From NCBI RefSeq assembly GCF_001298445.1, contig NZ_CP012036.1, positions 7,072,851-7,094,556 of the forward strand: a DNA stretch of 21,706 nucleotides. The letters run 5' to 3'. Positions within the stretch are counted from its first letter, which is position 1, and each line of letters starts with the position of its first letter. Below, in pieces: positions 7,216-14,817 of this stretch. Made by a program: the position numbers and the translations under genes. The notes under the pieces are model-generated. The model was not told the DNA's origin. It was given only the letters and a program-made list of their open reading frames with translations, and did no database searches. The stretch is from Nostoc piscinale CENA21. GTDB lineage: Bacteria > Cyanobacteriota > Cyanobacteriia > Cyanobacteriales > Nostocaceae.

Positions 7216-8598
7216 TTAAATTGCACGAGAAAATTGTTTGTCTTGCTTTTGATTATGAGCATCAAAAACAACAGCAATATTTCTCACTAATAATCTGCCG
7301 ATGTCGGTGATTTGAAGATGATGGGCAGATAACTTTAGTAATCCATCTTCGACCAATGGTTGTAAAGCAGCTAATTCTTGAGAGAAATATTCATCAAAAT
7401 TGATATGATATTTCTCTTCAATATCTTGTTTATATAACTGAAAATGAGACATGATGCACATAATGACATCCCGGCGAATAATGTCATCTTGAGAAAGTTT
7501 AATGCCTTTACTCACAGGTAAAACATTGTTAGCAACTGCTTGATAATAATCTTTGAGGTGTTTATGGTTTTGGACGTAAGCATCGTTCAACATACTAATT
7601 GATGTTGCACCAAACCCAAATAAATCAGTACCAGCGTGGGTAGTGTAACCCTGAAAGTTGCGTTGTAGGGTGCGATTTCGTTGAGCGATCGCTAATTCAT
7701 CGTTCGATTTAGCAAAATGATCCATCCCAATAAATAAATACTGGCTACTGGTTAATTCCTCAATGGTCATTTTCAGAATTTCTAACTTTTCTTGTGGTTT
7801 TGGTAATGCTTCTGGCAGAATATTTTTTTGTGCTGGTTTTAACCAAGGCACATAAGCAAAGTTAAACACCACAATTCTGTCTGGATCTAATGCAACAGTC
7901 TTTCTAATCGTGTCTCGAAATGTTTGCAGAGTTTGATAAGGTAAACCATAAATCAAATCAACATTCACACTATCAAACTTGGCTGCTTTAATCCAATCCA
8001 TGACATTAAATAATAAGTCTTCTGGCTGAATACGATTCACAGCAACTTGGACTTCATTATTAAAGTCTTGGATACCAAAACTCACGCGATTAAATCCTAG
8101 CTCCCGCAAAAAGAAAATATACTCTTTATCAACATAGCGGGGATTAATTTCAATGGAAATTTCGGCTTGGGGGTCAAATTCAAAATGCTGTGTAATTTTC
8201 TTCCACAAAAATTCTACTTGTTCCAAGTCTAAGTAATTGGGTGTACCGCCACCCCAGTGCATTTGCAATACCTTTCTATCGGGAGAAATCAAAGTAGACA
8301 TCTGCTTGATTTCTTGTGCTAAATGTTCTAGATAAGGTTTGGCAATATTCTTGTTATTGGAAATTACTGTATTACAGCCGCAGAAATAACAAGCACTTTG
8401 ACAAAAAGGAATGTGGAAATAAAATGATAGCGGAGATTTTCTGTGGTTGGAAGCTGCGATCGCTGCATGAAAATCATCTGTTTTGAATGCTTCGCTTAAC
8501 TCTGTAGCTGGTGGATAACTTGTATATCTCGGTGCGGCTGTATCGTACTTTTTGATCAAATCCAAATCAAACTTGACACTTGGTAATATGAATACCAT
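7216..8598 (-). CDS. hemN: Oxygen-independent coproporphyrinogen III oxidase (radical SAM)
   Basis: HemN converts coproporphyrinogen III to protoporphyrinogen IX without oxygen, in the cytoplasmic heme/chlorophyll pathway. The product has 460 residues, close to the 457 of E. coli HemN. The radical-SAM cluster motif CxxxCxxCxC is intact (C66, C70, C73, C75 in FCQSACYFCGCN). The SAM-binding GGGTPNY, the N-terminal YTSYPPA and a C-terminal HemN domain are present, which separates it from HemN-like HemW proteins. ATG 8598 is chosen because GGAGG lies 5 bases upstream; the longer frame from TTG 8643 has no Shine-Dalgarno. It lies on the same strand as the heme oxygenase gene, 455 bp downstream, in what looks like a low-oxygen tetrapyrrole cluster. 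Confidence 0.93.
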   Translation of the reverse strand: MVFILPSVKFDLDLIKKYDTAAPRYTSYPPATELSEAFKTDDFHAAIAASNHRKSPLSFYFHIPFCQSACYFCGCNTVISNNKNIAKPYLEHLAQEIKQMSTLISPDRKVLQMHWGGGTPNYLDLEQVEFLWKKITQHFEFDPQAEISIEINPRYVDKEYIFFLRELGFNRVSFGIQDFNNEVQVAVNRIQPEDLLFNVMDWIKAAKFDSVNVDLIYGLPYQTLQTFRDTIRKTVALDPDRIVVFNFAYVPWLKPAQKNILPEALPKPQEKLEILKMTIEELTSSQYLFIGMDHFAKSNDELAIAQRNRTLQRNFQGYTTHAGTDLFGFGATSISMLNDAYVQNHKHLKDYYQAVANNVLPVSKGIKLSQDDIIRRDVIMCIMSHFQLYKQDIEEKYHINFDEYFSQELAALQPLVEDGLLKLSAHHLQITDIGRLLVRNIAVVFDAHNQKQDKQFSRAI

Positions 8599-8677
8599 CA
8601 AAACCTCCAATGTAATGGGTAGGCTGGATTTTCCAACTTCCAAAAAATCAGCCTGAGTGCTTGTTTGTATTGCTAGA

Positions 8678-8700
8678 GGCAGAAGGCAGAAGGCAGAAGG
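8678..8700. repeat. STRR: heptamer GGCAGAA, 3.3 copies
   Basis: GGCAGAA starts at 8678, 8685 and 8692, followed by GG. This is a short tandemly repeated repetitive sequence of the heptanucleotide type known from heterocystous cyanobacteria. Confidence 0.8.
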
Positions 8701-8917
8701 TAAAATATTACTCCTGCTTTTACATTCTCAAAATTTCCTGACCTATCTGACTACAGCTATATGGTTAATAGAAGTGGCAATTTGTTACTTTCACCAATAT
8801 CAACATCCAACAAATTGCCCATAGATTTTGTATGCGCTAGTGCAAAGCAGGAGAAATAATTAGGCACTCACAAACAATTAAAGGTAAAAAGAAGAATGCT
8901 AAGTAATATATTGATTA

Positions 8918-8966
8918 CTCCTGCCTCCTGCCTCCTGCCTCCTGCCTCCTGCCTCCTGCCTCCTGC
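8918..8966. repeat. STRR: heptamer CTCCTGC, 7 perfect copies
   Basis: Seven uninterrupted CTCCTGC units run from 8918 to 8966, followed by CTTTT. The tract is about 88 bp past the heme oxygenase stop codon. Copy number in such tracts is expected to vary between strains. Confidence 0.92.
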
Positions 8967-9053
8967 CTTTTCCTACTAGCTGCTGTCTAGTTTAGATATC
9001 AGTTGTAGTGCATGATGTGTTGACTCAAACCAAACAGCAAAATTTTGCGAAAA

Positions 9054-9770
9054 TTAATGAGTGGCAGTTGCTTCTGTACTACCAGGATTACTGGCACGGG
9101 TCAGGTTATTAAATAATACTTGACCGATTGCTTTAATTAAACTTCCTTCTAGTTCCTCAGCCATTTGCATATTCAAACTAAAGGCATAATTGGCTTCAGC
9201 AACAATTCTCTCGGCTGTTGCATCATCCACAGGGACAGCGTTTAAAGCTTCGCGGTATTTGTCCTTAAAGGCTTTCTTGTCGGGAATTTGGTCAAAGTTA
9301 TAAAAAGAAGTACCCTCATAGCCAGACAACTTGAGGGTAGATTGAGCAATTTTTTGTAACATCTGACCACCAGAAAGGTCGCCCATGTAGCGCGTGTAGG
9401 CGTGACCAATTAATAATGCAGGTTCAGATGCAGATAATTGTTGAATGCGATCGATGTATTTTTTGCCATTGTTAGAAGGTGCGATTAAATTGCGCCAGTT
9501 GTTGCCATAGTAAAACACCATGTCTGTTTCTAAAGCTGCCCGACGATTTAATTCAGGAAAGTACATTCCACCAATTACCGGGTTATTTTGCTGGCTGGCT
9601 AATGCTGCTTCGAGTTCACTGTAAACAAAATACAAGTTACCCAAAAATTTCGCAAAGCAGTCTTTATCAACCACACCTTTGAGAAAACATTTCATAAATC
9701 CCACATTTTCTGCGGCGGTGTGGGCTTTTTGCGTACCAGTACGCAGTTTGAGGGCTAGGTTACTACTCAT
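9054..9770 (-). CDS. ho2: Heme oxygenase (biliverdin-producing)
   Basis: The enzyme opens heme to biliverdin, iron and CO using oxygen and reduced ferredoxin; biliverdin feeds phycobilin synthesis. The product has 238 residues, the usual size for cyanobacterial enzymes. The proximal heme-ligand helix is seen as QKAHTAAENVGFMK with His17, and the distal helix as YMGDLSGGQMLQKIA at about residue 128-142. ATG 9770 is chosen because AAAGGA lies 7 bases upstream; an in-frame GTG at 9788 has none. The family is certain. The label ho2, the low-oxygen isoform, rests on the neighbours hemN and acsF, which accompany ho2 in the chlAII-ho2-hemN operon of Synechocystis. The gene is divergent from acsF. 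Confidence 0.9.
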   Translation of the reverse strand: MSSNLALKLRTGTQKAHTAAENVGFMKCFLKGVVDKDCFAKFLGNLYFVYSELEAALASQQNNPVIGGMYFPELNRRAALETDMVFYYGNNWRNLIAPSNNGKKYIDRIQQLSASEPALLIGHAYTRYMGDLSGGQMLQKIAQSTLKLSGYEGTSFYNFDQIPDKKAFKDKYREALNAVPVDDATAERIVAEANYAFSLNMQMAEELEGSLIKAIGQVLFNNLTRASNPGSTEATATH

Positions 9771-9813
9771 TTTGGATTCCTTTATCACCGACTTACATTA
9801 AATTGAGGGGCTG

Positions 9814-9874
9814 GGGGTTAGGGGTAAGAGGCTAGAGGCTGGTTTTAATTACTCAGCACTCAGCACTCAGCACT
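9814..9874. repeat. Composite heptamer repeat tract (STRR)
   Basis: Four heptamers follow in exact register: GGGGTTA (9814), GGGGTAA (9821), GAGGCTA (9828) and GAGGCTG (9835). After ten bases, ACTCAGC is repeated three times (9851-9871) and followed by ACT. The tract sits upstream of the heme oxygenase gene. Confidence 0.75.
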
Positions 9875-10020
9875 TTTAAAAGAATTTACGTCAGAGATTA
9901 AGGATTGTTATTCTAGATGTAGAGGGGAAAAGCATCGGCATCACTTCAACCAGCAACTACCATTGCCGATACTGTTCTAAGAGATTTTTGCTCTCCCAAA
10001 ATCATTTAACTATCAATACT

Positions 10021-10034
10021 TGTATAACTATACA
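10021..10034. promoter_or_regulatory. Palindrome TGTATAACTATACA, candidate operator
   Basis: TGTATA and TATACA are perfect inverted arms around AC. The site lies midway between the divergent heme oxygenase and acsF genes. Dyads of this size suit MarR- or other winged-helix dimers. In Synechocystis the equivalent genes are activated by the MarR-type ChlR, but whether this is its site is inference. Confidence 0.35.
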
Positions 10035-10265
10035 GCTATTAATATTTCTTTATATTCCCCAATATTTAGACAAATTTAGAGCTGTTGCATTGCTACTTCA
10101 CTCAAAAGCGAGGAAATTAGCAGCAAAACCACAGCTACAACCCTAAAAAGCCTAAGCATTAAGGTTATCTCGTGAAATTTGCTTTTCAATAATTTAACTG
10201 ATGTGGAGCGACTATATTTTATGCTTATATAACTATTAAAACATAAAAAAATATAAAGGAGTCTC

Positions 10266-11342
10266 ATGGTCGATTCAGTTGCAACCCCAGAGCCACAATT
10301 GCTAAAGCCTGGTATTAAAGCGCCTGTTGCAGAAACTTTATTAACACCCAGGTTTTACACTACAGACTTTGATGCAGTGGCGAGATTGGATATATCGGCT
10401 AATGAGGCTGAAATCAAGGCTGTGATTGATGAACTGCGGGCTGATTATAACCGCCATCACTTTGTGCGTGATGATGAGTTTAAGCAATCATGGGATCACA
10501 TTACCGGAGAAAAACGCCGCGCCTTTATTGACTTTTTAGAACGCTCTTGTACTTCGGAGTTTTCTGGATTTCTTTTATTTAAAGAACTATCACGTCGCCT
10601 GAAAAAAAATAATCCGTTGCTTTCTCAAGCCTTTGAATACTTGGCGCGGGATGAGGCTCGTCATGCAGGGTTTTTGAATAAATCAATGGCAGATTTGAAT
10701 CTGTCACTAGATTTAAACTTTTTAACCAAAAACCGCACATATACGTTTTTCCCGCCAGAGTGGATTATTTACACAGTTTACCTATCGGAGAAAATTGGTT
10801 ATTGGCGGTATATCTTAGTGCATCAGCACATGCAGGAGCATCCAGAATATCAGTTTTATCCGTTGTTCCGCAAGTTTGAGAGTTGGTGTCAAGACGAAAA
10901 TCGCCACGGAGATTTCTTTAAAGCATTGTTGCGATCGCAAACTAAACTCTGGAAAAGTTGGACAGCAAAATTGTGGGTGCGGTTCTTTTTGTTGACTGTG
11001 TTTGCTACCCATACAATGACTGTATTTGAACGCGCATCATTCTACGAAACCATTGGTATCCATCCTCGTAAATACAACAACAGAGTTATTCAAGAAACAA
11101 ACAACACTTCCGCACGGGCATTTCCCCTCATCTTGAATACAAATCACCCGCTATTTTTCTGGCGCTTAGAACAGTGTTCAGAAAATAATTTGAAAATTGC
11201 GGCAATTAAGAACAGTAATCAGCCAGGTATAGTGAAATTCTTCCAACAAATTCCGCCAGTTGTTGCTATTCTTTGGCACATGCTACAGCTATATCTAATT
11301 AAACCAATTGAGACCGAAGCTACACGCGGTACAGTTCTTTAA
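10266..11342 (+). CDS. acsF: Mg-protoporphyrin IX monomethyl ester oxidative cyclase (AcsF/ChlA, probably ChlAII)
   Basis: This di-iron enzyme forms the isocyclic ring E of chlorophyll, turning Mg-protoporphyrin monomethyl ester into protochlorophyllide at the membrane. The product has 358 residues, full length. Iron-ligand motifs are intact: Glu98 in CTSEFSGFLLFKE, DEARH at 129-133 and DENRH at 210-214. The start is firm, with AAGGAG four bases before ATG 10266. Cyanobacteria often have two copies, one constitutive and one induced at low oxygen. The neighbours hemN and heme oxygenase suggest this is the low-oxygen copy (chlAII), but sequence alone does not prove it. A strong terminator follows at 11400-11450. 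Confidence 0.92.
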   Translation: MVDSVATPEPQLLKPGIKAPVAETLLTPRFYTTDFDAVARLDISANEAEIKAVIDELRADYNRHHFVRDDEFKQSWDHITGEKRRAFIDFLERSCTSEFSGFLLFKELSRRLKKNNPLLSQAFEYLARDEARHAGFLNKSMADLNLSLDLNFLTKNRTYTFFPPEWIIYTVYLSEKIGYWRYILVHQHMQEHPEYQFYPLFRKFESWCQDENRHGDFFKALLRSQTKLWKSWTAKLWVRFFLLTVFATHTMTVFERASFYETIGIHPRKYNNRVIQETNNTSARAFPLILNTNHPLFFWRLEQCSENNLKIAAIKNSNQPGIVKFFQQIPPVVAILWHMLQLYLIKPIETEATRGTVL

Positions 11343-11766
11343 TTGGTCAGGACTTACGCTCCAATACTGTCTGTTGAGAATGGGTGTAAGGGTGTAGGGT
11401 TTAAGGGAGGGTGAATGGCTATAGGCGTTCACCCTCCCTTAAATTTTTTTATTTTTTGTTTCATTTTGTAAGCTTTAAACTAGTTGTAAATAAAATAATT
11501 ATCAGTTATTTTTTATATCAAATCCTCAGTTTATTAAATAAATTGGGGATATTTAATTGAGTTTAAAAACTGTAGGAACAATCCCAAATTTTTTTATTTA
11601 AAAAAGAAGTTTTCTAGATTAATTATCTACCTACGTATATCTGTTGGCAGAGAAGAAAATTACGCCGCGAGATTGAGGAAAATTATAACGAAAAAGGATA
11701 GTAATAGGATTATTCAACTCAATAAATTTGTAATCACAAGATTTTAACTGATTAGGAGAAGTGAAA
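11343..11766. other. Gene-free AT-rich region between acsF and the stress-protein gene
   Basis: This 424-bp region starts with GGACTTACGCT and a GGGTGTAAGGGTGTAGGG stretch, then the acsF terminator (11400-11450). The rest is very AT-rich and should hold the promoter of the downstream gene. No other structure was recognised. Confidence 0.55.
11400..11450 (+). terminator. Rho-independent terminator of acsF
   Basis: TTTAAGGGAGGGTGAA (11400-11415) pairs perfectly with TTCACCCTCCCTTAAA (11428-11443), giving a 16-bp stem and 12-base loop, followed directly by a T run (11444-11450). It lies 58 bp after the acsF stop. Confidence 0.88.
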
Positions 11767-13353
11767 ATGGTTGTTGGTGTACGGAGACGATCTATAGGTG
11801 TATTTTCTAATCGCAGGGATGCTGAAGAAGCATTACATGAATTAAGAAATTCTGGCTTTCCAATGGATAGAGTTTCTGTCATTGCTAGAGATGCAGATGA
11901 TGGAGATGAGATTGCTGGTAGGCAAGTAAGCGATCGCGTTGGTGATAAGTCTGACGAAGGTGCTGCGGTGGGTGCAGCGACAGGTGGTGCTTTAGGCGGT
12001 TTAACAGGTTTATTAGTTGGTCTCGGAACTTTAGCCATTCCTGGTATTGGGCCAATTATGTTGGCTGGTGCAACTGCAACAGCGATCGCTACTACTATTG
12101 CTGGGGCTGGTATTGGTGCAGTTGCTGGTAGCTTAATTGGCGCTTTGATTGGTTTGGGAATCCCTGAAGAACGGGCTAGAGTTTATAACGAACGTGTCCA
12201 ACGCGGTGGTTATTTGGTCATCGTCGATGGTACAGACGATGAAATTGCCAGAGCCGAAGCCATTTTACATCGTCGGGGAATTGAAGAGTATGGTATTTAC
12301 AACCATCCCCATACTCATGAAGTTCATCCCACAACTGGTCATGCCAAACATGCTTTAGGTTACTTTAGTCTGCGCCAAGATGCAGAAGCCGCAGTTAATG
12401 ATTTACGAGTGGCTGGCTTTCCTCTGAGCCAAATTTCCTTAATTCATCGTGAATCTATTAATCAAGAAGCTTTAAGAGGGGTACATTATAGCGATCGCCT
12501 GGATGCTGTGCGCTATGGATTACCAGATGACCGCACCCGCTTTTATAACGAGCGCATCAATCATGGTGATTACATCGTTGCAGTCAGTGGTACAGATGAT
12601 GAAATCCATCGGGCGGCGGCGATTCTCAACCGCCATAGAATTCAACAGTGGCAGATTTTTGACCCCCACAGCCACTCTACTACACCCATACATCAGAACC
12701 GCCGCGCTGTAGGTGTATTTTCCCACCGCCGTGATGCAGAAGCCGCACTACATGAACTCCGAGATGCTGGCTTCCCCATGAATCGCGTTTCACTGATTGC
12801 TAAAGACACAGATGGTCATGGTGTGGCTGGTGTTGGCAATAAAGCTGATGAAGGTGCGAAAGCCGGAGCCGCTACAGGCGGTGCATTGGGTGGTTTAGGC
12901 GGCTTATTAGTTGGTTTGGGTGCATTAGCCATCCCTGGAATTGGGCCTGTAATTGCTGGTGGTGCATTAGCAACCGCTTTAGCCACAACTGTAGCTGGTG
13001 GGGCGATTGGTGCAGCTGCGGGTGGTTTAGTTGGCGCATTAGTGGGATTAGGGATTCCCGAAGACAGAGCGAGAGTTTATAGCGATCGCTTCCAACGCGG
13101 CGATTACTTAGTAATGGTCGATGGTACAGAAGCGGAAATTCAACACGCCCGCACAATTCTCCAACGTCGTGGTATTGAAGATTTTGACATTTTTGATGCT
13201 ACTGATGTTGATACCGAATCCCATCGCGGTATGGATTGGACAAGACATCAAGAAACCCCAGTGATTGACAGTGGTCGCGCTAATTATCCGGTAACAGGCG
13301 ATCGCGTAGATCCCACCGTCACCATTGTTGATCGCCGGGACGACATCCTCTAA
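11767..13353 (+). CDS. Three-module general-stress-17M-like glycine-rich protein
   Basis: The product has 528 residues. Each module begins with a motif like GVFSNRRDAEEALHELRNSG and FPMDRVSVIA, and ends with IPEERARVYNERVQRGGYLV and a DGTDDEI helix, as in proteins with a general stress protein 17M-like domain (YflT type). Modules 1 (about 8-178) and 3 (about 312-478) contain a long Gly/Ala-rich hydrophobic insert (GAATGGALGGL, IPGIGP) that may form a membrane hairpin. Module 2 (about 196-305) lacks this insert. ATG 11767 is preferred over GTG 11761 because GGAGAA ends at 11760, just before the GTG. The function is unknown; a stress role is inferred from the family. The BON lipoprotein gene follows 50 bp later, probably in one transcript. 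Confidence 0.82.
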   Translation: MVVGVRRRSIGVFSNRRDAEEALHELRNSGFPMDRVSVIARDADDGDEIAGRQVSDRVGDKSDEGAAVGAATGGALGGLTGLLVGLGTLAIPGIGPIMLAGATATAIATTIAGAGIGAVAGSLIGALIGLGIPEERARVYNERVQRGGYLVIVDGTDDEIARAEAILHRRGIEEYGIYNHPHTHEVHPTTGHAKHALGYFSLRQDAEAAVNDLRVAGFPLSQISLIHRESINQEALRGVHYSDRLDAVRYGLPDDRTRFYNERINHGDYIVAVSGTDDEIHRAAAILNRHRIQQWQIFDPHSHSTTPIHQNRRAVGVFSHRRDAEAALHELRDAGFPMNRVSLIAKDTDGHGVAGVGNKADEGAKAGAATGGALGGLGGLLVGLGALAIPGIGPVIAGGALATALATTVAGGAIGAAAGGLVGALVGLGIPEDRARVYSDRFQRGDYLVMVDGTEAEIQHARTILQRRGIEDFDIFDATDVDTESHRGMDWTRHQETPVIDSGRANYPVTGDRVDPTVTIVDRRDDIL

Positions 13354-13403
13354 CTAAAACAAAAACCCTTCATTGCCAATCTATCAATCATTAAGTTAAA
13401 CCA

Positions 13404-13865
13404 ATGAAAAAACTAGCTCCCTTTTTTATTAGTGGCTTACTTCTTCTTGGTGCTGCTGCTTGTCAAAATCCTTCTCGCACCAGCGAATCAGCACCAGATA
13501 CAGTAAATCAAAATCCTGCTTCCCCGGCTGCACAAACAACTCAAGAAGCAAAAGAAGACGCTCAAAGTGAACTGCGCCGCCGACAACTAAATGAAGATAT
13601 CCGTGCGCGAGAACAACGCAACAATGCTACTGGTGGCGATACCCAAAGAGCGACAGGCGACCTTGCCAGTGAAGTCCGTTCTAAATTAGAAGCCAACATT
13701 CCTGATAGTCAGCTCACAGTTGCTGCCGATGAAAAAGGTACAGTCACTGTGAATGGTACTGTCAAAAATCAGGATCAGTTTAATAAGATTCAGCCCCTTG
13801 CCCAAGAAATTAAAGGTGTAAAGAGCGTAGTTAACAAAGCTGTTGTTGCTCCTCCTAAGCAATAA
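13404..13865 (+). CDS. BON-domain lipoprotein
   Basis: The product has 153 residues. The N-terminus MKKLAPFFISGLLLLGAAAC is a lipoprotein-type signal with Cys20 as the likely lipidated residue, although the lipobox (AAAC) is not ideal. A low-complexity Gln/Glu/Arg-rich linker (about 25-80) follows. A BON domain lies at about 85-150 (EVRSKLEANI, GTVTVNGTVKNQDQ, IKGVKSVVNKAVV). BON domains are thought to bind membranes or phospholipid and are found in OsmY-like envelope stress proteins, so this one probably works in the periplasm. It is 50 bp downstream of the 17M-like gene. No clear Shine-Dalgarno is seen. Confidence 0.86.
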   Translation: MKKLAPFFISGLLLLGAAACQNPSRTSESAPDTVNQNPASPAAQTTQEAKEDAQSELRRRQLNEDIRAREQRNNATGGDTQRATGDLASEVRSKLEANIPDSQLTVAADEKGTVTVNGTVKNQDQFNKIQPLAQEIKGVKSVVNKAVVAPPKQ

Positions 13866-13909
13866 TTGAGTCATGGCAGAGTGCTGAGTGAAGAGGCAAA
13901 ATTTAAGTT

Positions 13910-13934
13910 AAAAGTCAACAATTTTATGACTTTT
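13910..13934 (+). terminator. Small hairpin after the BON gene
   Basis: AAAAGTCA (13910-13917) and TGACTTTT (13927-13934) form an 8-bp stem with a 9-base loop, 45 bp beyond the BON stop codon. The stem is AT-rich and weak, so the stem at 13951-13987 is the better terminator. Confidence 0.3.
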
Positions 13935-13950
13935 GAATTTTGATTTCCCC

Positions 13951-13987
13951 ATAGGGGTGTAGGTATTCAAAACACTTACACCCCTAT
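13951..13987. terminator. Hairpin between convergent genes
   Basis: ATAGGGGTGTA (13951-13961) pairs perfectly with TACACCCCTAT (13977-13987), and ACTTTTAT follows on the plus strand. It lies between the BON gene (plus) and the membrane-protein gene (minus), so it may stop transcription from either side. Confidence 0.55.
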
Positions 13988-14090
13988 ACTTTTATCTTTC
14001 AGCTGACGCTCATGACGAAGCCCTTACACCCTTCTTTTCAAATAATCTTTGTTGGCTTTTTAGCAAATACAAATATTTACATTGACCTAT

Positions 14091-14792
14091 TTAATTGAAT
14101 CCTAAAAGATAGCCAATAGCTTTCATTACAGCTAAATAGAAATTACCTTCTCTTTCGCGGAATAGTTGAAAAGGGTGCATAGGGGAACCAAAGAAAGGTC
14201 TGAGAGTCCAACCTAATTGGCTGCCAACAAAAGCATAAAGAAACAGCCAAGATTGTAAGATTCGCTTGCGAGTTTTACTACCATCATCCTCTTGTTCAAT
14301 AACTATATTTGCTGCTTGGTATAAAGCGGAAATACCAATGAATCCAGTGATGGCAAAGATTAATACGTTTAATAAAAGTATAAATTGATAGTTATTGGTG
14401 GTGATTAAGAAAAACAGCGTAATTGGTGCAAAACTAAATAACAAAACACTTGTAACTGCAACTGCTGTCAGTACTAAGATAAAATGCTGACCAAAAGTCC
14501 GCTTGGAACCAAAGATAATATTAGAGAAAAACAGTGTAGGCAGACAAATTAGCAAAGTAATTAAATACAATGCAGGTAGTTTCACTGCCGAAGAAATAGC
14601 CTGCATCCAACTATGAGAAGAGCCAATTATTCCCCCATAGATGGCAATAAAAATAGAACTACAAACTAGCAAAGAAATTATCTTACTAGGGATTCTAATT
14701 CCTTGACGAACTTCTTCTAAAAAACCTTGGCGATCGCGCAGTAAACCAATTAACACCGCAAAGTATTTAATACTGCCAGCTTTCCGTTCCAT
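14091..14792 (-). CDS. Polytopic membrane protein of unknown function
   Basis: The product has 233 residues and about five membrane segments (roughly 38-57, 71-93, 103-130, 136-163 and 176-196). The N-terminus is cytoplasm-like and charged (LLRDRQGFLEEVRQGI). The C-terminal part carries GSQLGWTLRPFFGSP and FQLFRERE, which look conserved. I do not recognise a characterised family; similar cyanobacterial proteins have carried the label actin-binding WH2 domain protein, which this sequence does not support. AGGAT lies about 7 bases before ATG 14792. The start is 25 bp after the stop of the upstream cruP-like gene on the same strand, so the two are almost certainly co-transcribed. Confidence 0.75.
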   Translation of the reverse strand: MERKAGSIKYFAVLIGLLRDRQGFLEEVRQGIRIPSKIISLLVCSSIFIAIYGGIIGSSHSWMQAISSAVKLPALYLITLLICLPTLFFSNIIFGSKRTFGQHFILVLTAVAVTSVLLFSFAPITLFFLITTNNYQFILLLNVLIFAITGFIGISALYQAANIVIEQEDDGSKTRKRILQSWLFLYAFVGSQLGWTLRPFFGSPMHPFQLFREREGNFYLAVMKAIGYLLGFN

Positions 14793-14817
14793 TATGTTAT
14801 CCTCACACAGATATTAT

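Larger units (their letters stand above)
8599..9053. other. hemN upstream region with two heptamer repeat tracts
   Basis: This 455-bp gene-free stretch lies between the heme oxygenase stop and hemN. It holds GGCAGAA repeats (8678-8700) and CTCCTGC repeats (8918-8966). It should contain the hemN promoter, unless hemN is read through from the heme oxygenase gene. No clear promoter was recognised. Confidence 0.6.
9771..10265. other. Divergent promoter region between heme oxygenase and acsF genes
   Basis: This 495-bp gene-free region must carry promoters for both flanking genes. It holds heptamer repeats (9814-9874), a weak 7-bp inverted repeat ATCGGCA/TGCCGAT (9934-9970) and a 14-bp palindrome (10021-10034). 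TATAACTAT occurs within the palindrome and again at 10228-10236, 30 bp before acsF. A 27-codon frame on the minus strand (10076-10159) is too weak to call a gene. Confidence 0.6.

Noticed and set aside
8599..8643. Longer hemN start at TTG 8643
   Set aside because: It has no Shine-Dalgarno, while ATG 8598 has GGAGG at ideal spacing and gives the usual HemN length.
8918..8966. CTCCTGC tract as a CRISPR array
   Set aside because: The period is 7 bp with no spacers, so it is a simple tandem repeat.
11631..12038. 135-residue frame on the minus strand
   Set aside because: It lies opposite the 17M-like gene, is proline/serine-rich from reading Gly/Ala codons backwards, and has no family features.
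12872..13156. 94-residue frame on the minus strand
   Set aside because: It is antisense to module 3 of the stress protein and low in complexity (His, Gln, Leu), as expected for a shadow.
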